This document shows positions 38,443-47,101 of a DNA stretch of 64,000 nucleotides, piece after piece. The notes under the pieces are model-generated. The model saw only the letters and a list, made by a program, of their open reading frames with translations. It had not been told where the DNA came from and made no database searches. Origin of the DNA: Thiocystis violacea (GTDB taxonomy: Bacteria > Pseudomonadota > Gammaproteobacteria > Chromatiales > Chromatiaceae); contig NZ_NRRF01000001.1 of NCBI RefSeq assembly GCF_016583565.1, forward strand, positions 1-64,000, in the 5' to 3' direction. Positions within the stretch are counted from its first letter, which is position 1, and every line of letters begins with the position of its first letter. Made by a program: the position numbers and the translations under genes.

Positions 38443-38859
38443 ATGGATCGTTTTACACGAAATTACAGTATCCTGCTCGGCGTTGTCATTGTCGTTGCCA
38501 TCTTTTTCGGCATCAAGTCCGCTTGGCAGCCCGCGGTCTGGGGCCTGGACGACGTCCTGGTTTCCGACCCGACACTCGCGTCCTATCCTTACCAGTTTCG
38601 CGTGCGCTCTTTCAAGAACGGCGTCGCAGTTATCTCAACACCCCGCTCCTTCGATATACCAGCCATCCGTTTTCTTGAGATCATCAATCCCAAGGTGGCC
38701 GGCAAGACGCAGGACGATCCGGCAATGATCGAGGCCCAGCAAGATCTCATCAATCACCAGAAACGGGCGATGGGCTTGATCCTCGCCCAACCGGACGTCA
38801 AAAGCGTCGACTGGGAGCTGGATACCCAATGGCTGGCGGATCACGGCGTCCATCGGTAA
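38443..38859 (+). CDS. Hypothetical membrane-anchored protein, 138 aa
   Basis: I do not recognise this gene. The ATG at 38443 (MDRFTRNYS) is preceded by GAGAG at 8 nt. One N-terminal membrane segment (ILLGVVIVVAIFFGI, about 8-22) is followed by about 115 residues that should be periplasmic. These contain VLVSDPTLASYPYQFRV, ISTPRSFDIPAIRFLEIINP and the helical DPAMIEAQQDLINHQKRAMGLIL. The plain, unrepetitive sequence looks like a real conserved protein. It diverges from the broken cyclase gene and is followed at once by a 7-nt tandem repeat. Confidence 0.75.
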   Translation: MDRFTRNYSILLGVVIVVAIFFGIKSAWQPAVWGLDDVLVSDPTLASYPYQFRVRSFKNGVAVISTPRSFDIPAIRFLEIINPKVAGKTQDDPAMIEAQQDLINHQKRAMGLILAQPDVKSVDWELDTQWLADHGVHR

Positions 38860-38876
38860 CAGTTTTCAGTTTTCAG
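38860..38876 (+). repeat. Heptanucleotide tandem repeat, (CAGTTTT)x2
   Basis: Two perfect units plus CAG begin on the base after the stop codon of the 138-aa gene. Confidence 0.7.
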
Positions 38877-38882
38877 ATCGGT

Positions 38883-38948
38883 AGGATGGGCAAAGTCCGC
38901 GCTCCGGCCCCGAAGGGTGCGTCAAGGCTTGCCGGACGTGCCCATCCT
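38883..38948. repeat. Long inverted repeat (hairpin) element
   Basis: AGGATGGGCA at 38883-38892 is the exact complement of TGCCCATCCT at 38939-38948. A second pair, GTCCG and CGGAC, lies just inside. The middle is GC-rich. It could act as a terminator for the 138-aa gene, but no T-run follows. Confidence 0.6.
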
Positions 38949-38987
38949 GGAGGGCGTCGAGGGCTTTGATCATCGTTGGACCGGTAG

Positions 38988-39014
38988 GGTGGACGAGCGA
39001 GAGCGAAGTCCACC
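38988..39014. repeat. Short palindromic element of the GTAGGGTGGAC...GTCCACC type
   Basis: GGTGGAC at 38988-38994 pairs exactly with GTCCACC at 39008-39014, across a 13-nt loop of GAGCGAGAGCGAA. GTAGGGTGG-type palindromes of this form are dispersed repeats in many proteobacterial genomes. A related half (TGGTGGACGGCG) follows at 39032. Confidence 0.55.
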
Positions 39015-39152
39015 GAATCCCGTGCCCTTGTTGGTGGACGGCGCTGCGCTTGTCGATCCCACAAAAGACGACTGGCGCGAAGGATGATCGACGCCGCGCC
39101 AAGCAAGGATGCTGTGTACCGGAAATCACCCACGTCGCACAGGCTCCTCGGT

Positions 39153-40004
39153 ATGCGCACCCTACTGCTCGTCGACAATGGCTCCAAGCGACCGGAATCG
39201 ACGCTGAATCTAAGGCGGCTGGCCGAGGAAGTCTCCGCACGCCTGGGCGAGACCCTGCATCCCATCTCCTTGCTGCACTCCGACCAGATCCCCAGCGACC
39301 GTCTGGAGGGACGCAGCGCGGAGACCTTCGCCCCCGCGCTCAGGCGCCTGATCGCGCAGGGTTGCCGGGATCTGGTGCTCGTTCCGCTCTTCTTCGGGCC
39401 AAGCCGCGCCCTGACCCAGTACGTGCCGGAGACCGCGGCGGAGGTGGCCGCCGAGTTGGGTCGCTTCGAGCTCCAGATCGCCCCAGAACTCTGCCCTCTC
39501 CCGGCAGGCGAGCCAAGACTGGCGGACATCCTCATCGATCAGGTCCAGCAGACGGCTCTGGCCAACGCGTTGAAAGCGCAGCGCGTCGTCCTGGTCGATC
39601 ACGGGTCACCCATCCCGCAGGTCACGGCGGTGCGGCGATGGCTGGCCGAACAGCTCGGCCAACGCCTCGGCAGTGGTGTTGCATTGGAGCAGGCCGTCAT
39701 GGAGCGCCGTCCAGGGCCTGACTACGACTTCAATGGTCCATTGCTGGAAGATCTTTTGATTGCACTGGCAGAGGCCGATGCCCGCACCCCGGTCCTACTC
39801 TCGATGCTCTTCCTCTCCGCGGGCCGGCACGCCGGCGCCGGCGGCGACATCGCCGACATCTGCGAGCGCGTGATGGCCGCGCATCCGGGGTTTCGCATCC
39901 TGACCTCGCCGCTGGTGGGCGATCATCCGGGCCTGGTCGAGATCCTCGCCGCCCGAATGGCCGAGGCGCGGCGCTGGTCGACCCTCAGCCTAACTGACAC
40001 CTGA
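39153..40004 (+). CDS. CbiX/sirohydrochlorin chelatase-like two-domain protein
   Basis: This 283-residue protein has two chelatase folds in tandem, as in long CbiX/SirB proteins that insert Co or Fe into sirohydrochlorin. The first starts RTLLLVDNGSKRPESTLNL and goes on to DLVLVPLFFGPSRAL. The second starts RVVLVDHGSPIPQVTAVRRW and ends with a VLLSMLFLSAGRHAG-type metal site. In the first domain the usual HGS catalytic His is Asn (DNGS); in the second it is kept. The ATG at 39153 lacks a strong ribosome site, and GTG at 39114 is possible. The end overlaps the convergent membrane gene by 20 nt. No cobalamin or sirohaem genes are adjacent, so the substrate is unsure. Confidence 0.75.
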   Translation: MRTLLLVDNGSKRPESTLNLRRLAEEVSARLGETLHPISLLHSDQIPSDRLEGRSAETFAPALRRLIAQGCRDLVLVPLFFGPSRALTQYVPETAAEVAAELGRFELQIAPELCPLPAGEPRLADILIDQVQQTALANALKAQRVVLVDHGSPIPQVTAVRRWLAEQLGQRLGSGVALEQAVMERRPGPDYDFNGPLLEDLLIALAEADARTPVLLSMLFLSAGRHAGAGGDIADICERVMAAHPGFRILTSPLVGDHPGLVEILAARMAEARRWSTLSLTDT

Positions 40005-41268
40005 TGCGCCGATACCGCCGATAGCAGCCCAGCTGCAGCCACCAGAGCAACGCGGATGACACCAGCAGGGCCGCTCCAGCGGTACGTCCCAGCCATCCCG
40101 CCAAAGGGTGCCCCGGGAGGCCAGCCGCCAGACTCGCGCAGAGGAGCGCCGCCAGAAAGACACCGAGCTGGACGCGCGCCGCGCGCTCCGGAATGAAGAC
40201 CTGCATATGCGGCAGACGCACCGCGAAGCGCCGCGCGCCGACCTGCCGGTGTTGGAGATGGAACCAGCTCAGAAAGGGCATGATCTTGAGCAGCATGCCC
40301 GTGGGTAGCGCAACGCCGACACCCAGGAGCATCAGCACCCCGACCAACTCCCCTCGCCCGCCGAGGAGCCAGGCGGCGGCCGAGGCCAGGATCGCGAGCA
40401 TGGCCGTCCACCAGTAGAGCAAGGTGACGTCGATCCGCGGGCGCTCGCGCCGGCGTTGCAGGCTCAGCGTGACCATGGCGAAGACGGCCAGCCCAACCGC
40501 CGCGAACAAAGACAGCCAGGCCGCCGCGTCCACCCGACCCATGCCAGTCGCAAGCGTCGCCCCAAGCAGCCCGGCGATCACCAAGGGCGCCCCGGCGCGG
40601 GTCGCCCAGGCCGGGTAGCCGGGTGTGACATGAAACATCGGGACCACCTGATAGCCGACCCCCATGATCAGCAGACCCGCCCAGCCCAGCAGACCCCAGG
40701 CGAGGTGCAGATCGACCCAGGCCGAAAACCTCGGGATCTGTGCGCCCAAGAGCGCCGTCAGCAGCATGAGCCCCAGCAGCAGGGTCATCACCAGGGCCAC
40801 AAGTGCGAGCCGCATCGCCATCAGGGTCCGCGGCACGCCGCGCGCTCTCGCCAAGGCGATTCCGACTGCGCTCGCAAAGACGGCGACGCCCACGGCCAGA
40901 GCCGTCCCGCCGGCCATCAGCCAGACCCGGCCGCCCGCATAGAGCCCCCAGCTCAGCGCCAGCGAGCCCGGCACCAGACAGAGCTGCGTCAGACGCCCAA
41001 CCGGCACCACGCCCGGAACAGGGGCGCCGGCGAGGACGGGGAGCATCTGGAAGAGCGCCCCGCACATGATCTGGGTGAGAAAACCCAGTGCCAGCAGGTG
41101 CGTTGCGGCCAAGGCCGCGGGGGACCAGCGCGAGGCCAGGACCGCCTCGCCTTGCCAAACCAGGAGCAGACCAACCAGCATCGCAAAGAAGGGCGCGGCC
41201 AGGAAGAAGGCGAAGGGCACCGTGATTGGCGGCGCCTGATCCAGGCTCAGCCCGGTCGTGTTCAGCAT
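39985..41268 (-). CDS. Polytopic membrane protein, NnrS/haem-copper oxidase subunit I-like
   Basis: This 427-residue protein has about 12 membrane helices. Conserved-looking His residues lie in ATHLLALGFLTQIMCGALFQM, DLHLAWGLLGWAGLLIMGVGYQVVPMFHV and MPFLSWFHLQHRQ, and these could bind haem or metal. The build resembles NnrS-like proteins and stand-alone relatives of haem-copper oxidase subunit I, but I cannot fix the family by eye. The ATG at 41268 overlaps the stop of the DUF2249 gene (ATGCTGA), so the pair is translationally coupled. Following hemerythrin and DUF2249 genes, it likely works in nitric oxide or redox-stress handling, which is inference. Confidence 0.75.
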   Translation of the reverse strand: MLNTTGLSLDQAPPITVPFAFFLAAPFFAMLVGLLLVWQGEAVLASRWSPAALAATHLLALGFLTQIMCGALFQMLPVLAGAPVPGVVPVGRLTQLCLVPGSLALSWGLYAGGRVWLMAGGTALAVGVAVFASAVGIALARARGVPRTLMAMRLALVALVMTLLLGLMLLTALLGAQIPRFSAWVDLHLAWGLLGWAGLLIMGVGYQVVPMFHVTPGYPAWATRAGAPLVIAGLLGATLATGMGRVDAAAWLSLFAAVGLAVFAMVTLSLQRRRERPRIDVTLLYWWTAMLAILASAAAWLLGGRGELVGVLMLLGVGVALPTGMLLKIMPFLSWFHLQHRQVGARRFAVRLPHMQVFIPERAARVQLGVFLAALLCASLAAGLPGHPLAGWLGRTAGAALLVSSALLWWLQLGCYRRYRRIRCQLG

Positions 41269-41522
41269 GGGATGCCCCACACCAGCTCATCCGGATGCGG
41301 CGGATACTCGGCCGACCAGATCAGGATCTCGAAACGCTCTTCCCCGCCGCGCGCCTGCCAGCCGTAGCCCATGCGCCGGAGCAGGTCGTAGAGGGGGAAG
41401 GGCTCACGCCTGTGCAGCACCCAAAGGCGCTCTCCGGGTGGCATGTCCGCCAGGGTGTCGAGAATCCGCTCCATGGGCTCGGGCGGCTCCAGCCAGCGCA
41501 CGTCCAGGACGCATCGCTCCAT
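41262..41522 (-). CDS. DUF2249 domain-containing protein, 86 aa
   Basis: This small cytosolic protein (TusA-like fold family) reads LDVRWLEPPEPMERILDTLADMPPGERLWVLHRREPFPLYDLL, then GWQARGGEERFEILIW. This is the usual DUF2249 pattern with the LDVR-EPP start and the HRREP-PLY motif. DUF2249 genes often lie beside hemerythrin and ScdA/NO-defence genes. Here it lies 3 nt after the hemerythrin gene and overlaps the next gene by 7 nt, so the three are one unit. The biochemical role is unknown. Confidence 0.85.
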   Translation of the reverse strand: MERCVLDVRWLEPPEPMERILDTLADMPPGERLWVLHRREPFPLYDLLRRMGYGWQARGGEERFEILIWSAEYPPHPDELVWGIPC

Positions 41523-41525
41523 GGC

Positions 41526-42002
41526 TCACTGCGCCGGCAGGCAAGCGGCGATCCCCTCACCGCGCTCACGCAGGGCACCGTCGGCCATGGGATAGAGCAC
41601 GGTCTCCTCCTTGTAGTTGTGCTGCTGCCCGACGAAATGCAGGGTCTCGAGAATGCCGACACAGGCATCCTTGTCGCGCGTCCCGACGGCGGCGGTCAGA
41701 TCCTCGAAGAGCGCACGCATCTGGGCGTGCTCGGCGGTCATCACCTCGATCGGGTTGGCGGCCACCGCGAAGACCTGCGCAAGCTGCGGAAAGAGCGTCT
41801 CTTCCTCAAGCCTGAAGTGCTGCTCCATGGCCGCGACGAGCGCCTGGGCCGCCGGCGCGATCTCCGACCAATCCCCCAGCGTCAGGCTGGTCTCCGCGGC
41901 GGCGAGTAGACGGTCGCAGCGGTGATGGTCGTGGGTGAAAGAATCCGTAATGACTGAGGTCATGGCCGAAGGCGCCTCGTTGAGAACTGAGATGACAGGC
42001 AT
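41526..42002 (-). CDS. Hemerythrin domain-containing protein
   Basis: This 158-residue protein is a hemerythrin-type four-helix bundle that carries a di-iron site for O2 or NO. Ligands read FTHDHHRCD, HFRLEEETLFP, AEHAQMR and HNYKEETVLYP, giving the H, HxxxE, H, HxxxE set. It has no signal peptide. ATG at 42002 is used; ATG at 41963 (MTSVITDSFTHDHHR) is an alternative that would trim 13 residues. It begins the hemerythrin-DUF2249-membrane protein set, which resembles nitric oxide stress or Fe-S repair loci. Confidence 0.9.
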   Translation of the reverse strand: MPVISVLNEAPSAMTSVITDSFTHDHHRCDRLLAAAETSLTLGDWSEIAPAAQALVAAMEQHFRLEEETLFPQLAQVFAVAANPIEVMTAEHAQMRALFEDLTAAVGTRDKDACVGILETLHFVGQQHNYKEETVLYPMADGALRERGEGIAACLPAQ

Positions 42003-42082
42003 TCTGGCGCGCGAGACCGACCCGGACCTTGACTTGCGTCATGGCTCGCCGGGCCGGCGGACGGACGCGATCGCCCCGCCCC

Positions 42083-45000
42083 TCAGGGGCTCGGTGTCCA
42101 GGGGCGCTCCTGTGCCTCCTTCCCCGAGGCTGCCCGCTGGGTCTTGGCGCGCTCGCGCCAGAGCTGCGGGCGCGAGAAGCCCTCCCAGCCCCAGCGCAGC
42201 CAGTCGAGCAAGCGGAAGGCGAGCCAGAGCGCCCAGGCCAGCATGAGCGCCCGATAGACCCACATGGGCACCGAGAGCACCCAGACATCGGGCAGCAGCG
42301 GACCCGCGCGATCCTGATACCAGCTCAACATCCCGCCATAGGATCCATTGCCGACGATTTGCATCTCCGGACGCCCGAGCAGCCCCTGTTGCACGGCGCC
42401 GATCAGGGCCGCGAGGGCGAGCAGGGTCAGCAGGATGAGACCGACCTGGGTCAGATTAAAACGCCAAGGCCCCGTGCTGGCGTCGAGCCGCCGACGCACC
42501 CCGAGCGCGAAGAGCCAGGCGGCCACCAGCAGCATCACCCAGACGTGGGAGAGGCTGAGCCCGATGCTGAGGAAGAACCAGTCGTGCATCCGCAATGGGG
42601 TCAGGGGGCTGCGGCCGAGGACCACCGCGAGGCCCGCCATCACGATGAGCACGCCCCAGAAGAGCACCGCCGGACCGATCTCGGGTCCGGCCACCATGAG
42701 CACCCAGCGATCGTCCGGCACCCGCAGCCGCTCCGACACATTCACCGCCGTGGCCCCAAGGTCGGGGACGGTCGGCCGATAGCTGATCGTCAGTACCTGA
42801 GAGGTCTGCCAGGCGAGACGGATCTCCTGCGCGCCCGGCGTCAAGGGCAGCTCGATCGCGGCAGGGTCGGACGGCAGCGGCAGCGCCCGCCCGTCCACGG
42901 CAAGCTCCCGGAGCTCGGCGCCTGCGGGGAGGCGCAGGCGATGCCGGCCGCCCTGGCTGCTGCGGATCTGCAGGACCAGGACGGCATCGCTGCCGCGTCG
43001 CCCAGGCGCGACCTGGAAATCCACCCGATCCAGGGTCAGCGTCGGCCCCGGCACGCCGGCCGGCCGGGTGAAGCGCAGCGTCAAGGTCTCCCCCGGCAAC
43101 GGCCTCCAGCTCGGCAGCCAGCGGTCGGATTCGCCCCGCTGGTGCACCGGGGGGATGCCGGCGGCGTCCATGTGCCAGAGTGTGCTCACATCCAGTTGCC
43201 AGGATTCGGCGAGCCGCGTATCCGTGCTGGCGCTGAGGGTCAGGTCAGAGATCGGCTCCAGGCTGGAAACCCAGACCGCCTCCCGTTCGCCTGGCGCCAG
43301 CGCCAGCCTGACCCGCCCATCCTCGACCTGGACGCCGGGCGTCTGGACCGCCTCGCCGGGCAGCAGCGAGATCGGTAGCAGCACGGGAAACTCTGGCGAG
43401 GACAGGCGGCTGACCCGCGTCTCCACACGCCAGTCGAGCCCGATCCCGAGCCGGCGCTCGACCAGCAGCAGCGGCGGGAGCGCATCCTGCGTCAAGGGGC
43501 GATCGGTCTGGGCGCCCGTCTCGGCCAGCCTCACCAACTGGATCTGTCGACCGGGTCGCCCGTCGGCATCCAGGCCCTCCACCCGCCAGCCGTCGGCCTC
43601 GACCTGGAGGTGACGCGGCGCCAGTGGCAGCGGAATACCGACCGCATTGCGCGCTGGCAGCGGACCCGCGAGCAGCAGACTGTGGCGCCCCGCTGGCACC
43701 GGCGCCAGGAGCCGCCCGTCGGCCCCGCGGCGGATGCGATCGAGAGGGTCACCGTCGAGCCGCTGCTCGGTCGGCGACCAGCCACCACTACCGCCTGGGA
43801 CGGGCGCGGCCAGCGGCACGGCGGCATCCAGGGTCAGCTCCAGGGTGAGCCGTTCCGGCTCGGCGCGGACGGAGAGCCTCGACAGCTCGAGGCACTGGGG
43901 CAGGCAGTCCGGCGGCTCGAGCAGACGTTCACGCAGTTGCCCGAGTAGATCCATGCTGGGCAGCTCGGCGCGGGGCAGCTCCGCGGCCCGCGTCGGCGCC
44001 GGCAGCGTCAGACCACCGAGTCCGCAGGCGAGCAGCAGGACCAGGACGCCTTGCGAATGCTTGGGATCGCGGACGACACCGGCCAGACGCAACCCGAGCA
44101 GCACGATCAAGAGACTACCGCAGAGCGCCAGGATCAGATTCCAGGTGGGGGTCAGCAGCCAAAGCCGGGCCTGCTCGGTCTGTCCGACGGGGCCGGTCCA
44201 AACCAGCTCATACGCCTTGGACTGCCAGCTGGGAATGCCAGGGCCAGTCTGGACCTGGGCATTGGGGTCCAGACGCTCCAGCGGCCGCGGCGCTGGCGAC
44301 GCCTTGAGCAAGCCCAGGGACTCGGCCGAGTCCTCGACCATCCTCGACGAGCGTTCGCTGAGGAACTCATCGAACCCAACGCTTGGCGCGGGGGGACCCC
44401 CGGCACCATCCAGCTCCGTCGCCGGTTGGCGAACGGCGGCGGCGCCCAAGACGCCCCAGCTTGCGCGTTCCAGATGGGGGTAGAGCCCGCCGCGGACCTC
44501 GGCGACGAGGAAGGGCAGACCCACCACCAGCAGCGCCACCAAACTCAGCCGCCAGTACCAAAGGACCAGGCCGCGCAGACGTGAGACACCCGCCTGCAAT
44601 GACGCTTGCGGCAACAGACGCAAGAGCGCGGCGGCCGCGAGCAGGTGCAGCCAAACCAGCTGGGGCGCGCCGGGCGACTGCCAGGTGAGCGCAAGCGCTG
44701 CAAGCCCCAGTGCGCCCCAGGCCCAGCCCCAGATGCGGCCGATCCCGATCGTCAGGATGAGAACCAGGAAGAGGTCGAGCAGCGTCCAGCGATAGAGCCA
44801 GGTGTCTGGAAGGTTGTCCACACCCGAGACGGCGAGCAGATCCCAGCCGGGCGGGAGGTAGAGACGGCTCGTTGCGTCCATCAAGGAAAAGGCCCAGCCG
44901 GAGGCCGGAACGACCTCGGGTGGATCCTCGAGCCGCCCGTCCGCGACCAGGTCCAGGTGTCCCTGTCGCACCTCCACACCCGTTGCCGTCGCCGGCTCCA

Positions 45001-46360
45001 GGCGGGTGATGAGCTGCGGACTGCCGTCGACCTGAACCTGACCGAGCGCAAGCTCCGCCCCGGCATCCAGGCGCGTGTGGCGCGTCAGCTGGCCGCTGAT
45101 CCGGTCGCGTACCGTATAACCAGAACCGTCGAAATCCAGCCAAAGCTCGCGTGCCAGACCCAGCCGATCCGGCTCGGGGTCGGCGTCCCCACGACGCTGC
45201 TGGGCGAGGGTCATCCGCTCGCCGGGGCCGACCAGGTAGACCGGAAACCGCGTCCACTCCTTGGGCAGGCGCGTCTGGCTCGGATCGAGCGGACTGAGTC
45301 CGCCGATCTCGACCTGACGCAGCTCGGGGTGGGCAACGAAGACCCAGACCTCGCGTGCCGGCCAGGGCGCATCCGCGTGCGCTCGCGCAAGCGCACTCAC
45401 CGCGCCCGCCTGATAGCTGGTCACCGTGATCTGCCAGCGTCCGGGACTGACCTGCACGTAGAGCAAGCCATCCATCTCCAAGCGGGTCGGCAGCGGACTG
45501 CGAACGTCTAGCGGCACGCCACCGGCGAGCGGAACCGGCCCCAGACGGACCTCCCGTGCCCGCCCCGAGACCTCCAGCTCCAGCCGCGTCGTGACCTGCA
45601 GCGGCAGGCTGTCCTCGATGCGGCGGTAGACCTCGACTCTGAGCTGATCGCCCGCCTCCTCGCCCGCGGGCGGTCTGGGCTCGCGCAGCCACAGGCGCCC
45701 GTCGGTCGCGCGCTGGACCAAAGGCTGCGCCTCGCCGTCCAAGACCAGCGTCAGCATGCCCGTTTCGGCGGGCAGAACGAGTGACTCGGGGCGGCGCGAC
45801 CAGCCAAAGGCTCCGGTCAGCGTGTGACTCCCGGCCGACAGCCGGACGGCGGGCCGCCCGTCGCGTAGAACCACCGCCAGGGGGTTCCCGCCGTCGAGCA
45901 CATCCAAGGGCCAGGTGTCGGCATCGCCCGGCAAGGGGATCCACTGATCGGCAAAGAGGGTCCACTGCTGCTCGAACCGCCCCGCCTGCGCCGAGAGATC
46001 CAGGCTCAGTGCGCCGGGCCAGGCGCAGATCCGCTGCCCATCGCCGTCACCGATCGGGCAGCCGCGCCGATCCTGGCCATCCGGCCCCTGCGTCAGCACC
46101 CAGGGGATCCAGGGTTGCAAGACCTCGGGGATACCCAGAGCGACAGGATCCGTGACACCCTGGCCCGCGTTGTCCGCCCCTGGCGCCGCGGCCTGCGCGC
46201 CGGCACCCGCGAGCTGGAGCGCCGTGAGCAGAACCAGCGTCCACACGCCGGCGAATCCCGGCCACCATGAGCAGGGCGAGAGGAACCACGCCGCACCGCC
46301 TCGCGCTCGGCGGTTGGCATGGGCTGGATTCTCCGGCAGTCTTGCGACGCAGCAGGACAT
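42083..46360 (-). CDS. Very large polytopic membrane protein, 1425 aa, unknown function
   Basis: I do not recognise this protein. The ATG at 46360 has GGGGAGG 8 nt before it, an excellent site. An N-terminal hydrophobic segment (about 35-60) acts as signal or anchor. A large beta-rich, probably periplasmic part follows (about 60-510), then a cluster of helices (about 515-620). A second soluble part with an Arg/Glu-rich linker comes next, then helices at about 735-795, a second beta-rich domain (about 810-1225) and four C-terminal helices (about 1230-1375). Both soluble halves carry W-, P- and LxLxL-rich strands, so an internal duplication is possible. Cys pairs (PPDCLPQCLEL) suggest export. 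It diverges from the DUF1566 gene. Confidence 0.8.
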   Translation of the reverse strand: MSCCVARLPENPAHANRRARGGAAWFLSPCSWWPGFAGVWTLVLLTALQLAGAGAQAAAPGADNAGQGVTDPVALGIPEVLQPWIPWVLTQGPDGQDRRGCPIGDGDGQRICAWPGALSLDLSAQAGRFEQQWTLFADQWIPLPGDADTWPLDVLDGGNPLAVVLRDGRPAVRLSAGSHTLTGAFGWSRRPESLVLPAETGMLTLVLDGEAQPLVQRATDGRLWLREPRPPAGEEAGDQLRVEVYRRIEDSLPLQVTTRLELEVSGRAREVRLGPVPLAGGVPLDVRSPLPTRLEMDGLLYVQVSPGRWQITVTSYQAGAVSALARAHADAPWPAREVWVFVAHPELRQVEIGGLSPLDPSQTRLPKEWTRFPVYLVGPGERMTLAQQRRGDADPEPDRLGLARELWLDFDGSGYTVRDRISGQLTRHTRLDAGAELALGQVQVDGSPQLITRLEPATATGVEVRQGHLDLVADGRLEDPPEVVPASGWAFSLMDATSRLYLPPGWDLLAVSGVDNLPDTWLYRWTLLDLFLVLILTIGIGRIWGWAWGALGLAALALTWQSPGAPQLVWLHLLAAAALLRLLPQASLQAGVSRLRGLVLWYWRLSLVALLVVGLPFLVAEVRGGLYPHLERASWGVLGAAAVRQPATELDGAGGPPAPSVGFDEFLSERSSRMVEDSAESLGLLKASPAPRPLERLDPNAQVQTGPGIPSWQSKAYELVWTGPVGQTEQARLWLLTPTWNLILALCGSLLIVLLGLRLAGVVRDPKHSQGVLVLLLACGLGGLTLPAPTRAAELPRAELPSMDLLGQLRERLLEPPDCLPQCLELSRLSVRAEPERLTLELTLDAAVPLAAPVPGGSGGWSPTEQRLDGDPLDRIRRGADGRLLAPVPAGRHSLLLAGPLPARNAVGIPLPLAPRHLQVEADGWRVEGLDADGRPGRQIQLVRLAETGAQTDRPLTQDALPPLLLVERRLGIGLDWRVETRVSRLSSPEFPVLLPISLLPGEAVQTPGVQVEDGRVRLALAPGEREAVWVSSLEPISDLTLSASTDTRLAESWQLDVSTLWHMDAAGIPPVHQRGESDRWLPSWRPLPGETLTLRFTRPAGVPGPTLTLDRVDFQVAPGRRGSDAVLVLQIRSSQGGRHRLRLPAGAELRELAVDGRALPLPSDPAAIELPLTPGAQEIRLAWQTSQVLTISYRPTVPDLGATAVNVSERLRVPDDRWVLMVAGPEIGPAVLFWGVLIVMAGLAVVLGRSPLTPLRMHDWFFLSIGLSLSHVWVMLLVAAWLFALGVRRRLDASTGPWRFNLTQVGLILLTLLALAALIGAVQQGLLGRPEMQIVGNGSYGGMLSWYQDRAGPLLPDVWVLSVPMWVYRALMLAWALWLAFRLLDWLRWGWEGFSRPQLWRERAKTQRAASGKEAQERPWTPSP

Positions 46361-46521
46361 GATATGGGCCTCCCCTGGCAATCCGCTGAGGCTATGGTGG
46401 ATCCCCGGTCGCACAGACGCAACCCAAGGCTGTCGACGGCGATGGCCTGATCCGCTCAGTGCGGCTGCCGGGCTGTGAGCCGCTGCCCTTCCATCGTTTG
46501 GGGTGAGCTTTGGAGACTGGG

Positions 46522-47100
46522 ATGAACGCAACGCCGCACGGCAAGGGCAAAGGGATGCGCCCTTGGATCCTACACCTCGCGCTCGCGGCCCTATTCGGCT
46601 CGACGGCGCTCGCCGAGGACATTCCGAGTGCCTCGGATGCCTGCGCGAAGGGACTGACTGAAACGACGCCCTCGACCGAATTCGCCCTGCTCGAAGACGG
46701 CGCTGTCGTGCGCCACGAGCGCACGACACTGGAGTGGAAGCGGTGTGCGGAAGGTCAGACCTGGGACGCCGATGCCAGAGGCTGTCAGGGTCGCCCGAAC
46801 GCCATCCCCTGGGCCAAGGCCATCAAGCTCGCCAAGGGTGCCGGGGGGGAGTGGCGACTACCGACAGGGGAAGAGCTGCTGACCATCATCGAGAAGTGTC
46901 ACTACTCACCGGCCATCAACCCGCAGGTCTTCCCGAATACCAAGGGCGTGCTGTTCTGGTCGTCTTCGTCGGATACCGGCGGCCTGGATCGCGCCTGGGC
47001 GGTGAGCTTCTTTGGCGGACAGTATTATCGTGCCGGAAAGACGCAGAACGGCCGGGTCCGGCTCGTCCGCGGCACCTTGAAGAGCGAGCCGAAGCCCTAA
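46522..47100 (+). CDS. DUF1566 (Lcl C-terminal) domain exported protein
   Basis: This 192-residue protein has a signal peptide ending near ALAED. The rest is a DUF1566-type domain with WDADARGCQGR, the typical ANAIPWAKAIKLAK-like helix, WRLPTGEELLTIIEK and YSPAINPQVFPNT, then FWSSSSDTGGLDRAWAVSFFGGQ and RVRLVRG. Four Cys near the N-terminus are likely disulfide bonded. DUF1566 proteins are exported and often have lectin-like folds. I use the ATG at 46522 since GGAG lies 6 nt before it. It diverges from the 1425-aa membrane protein gene (161-nt gap) and may be co-regulated with it. Confidence 0.85.
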   Translation: MNATPHGKGKGMRPWILHLALAALFGSTALAEDIPSASDACAKGLTETTPSTEFALLEDGAVVRHERTTLEWKRCAEGQTWDADARGCQGRPNAIPWAKAIKLAKGAGGEWRLPTGEELLTIIEKCHYSPAINPQVFPNTKGVLFWSSSSDTGGLDRAWAVSFFGGQYYRAGKTQNGRVRLVRGTLKSEPKP

Positions 47101-47101
47101 A

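Noticed and set aside
46361..46729. Upstream extension of the 1425-aa membrane protein by 123 residues
   Set aside because: The extension is Arg/Ser/Pro-rich, overlaps the start of the DUF1566 gene in antisense and lacks a ribosome site, while the ATG at 46360 has a near-perfect one.
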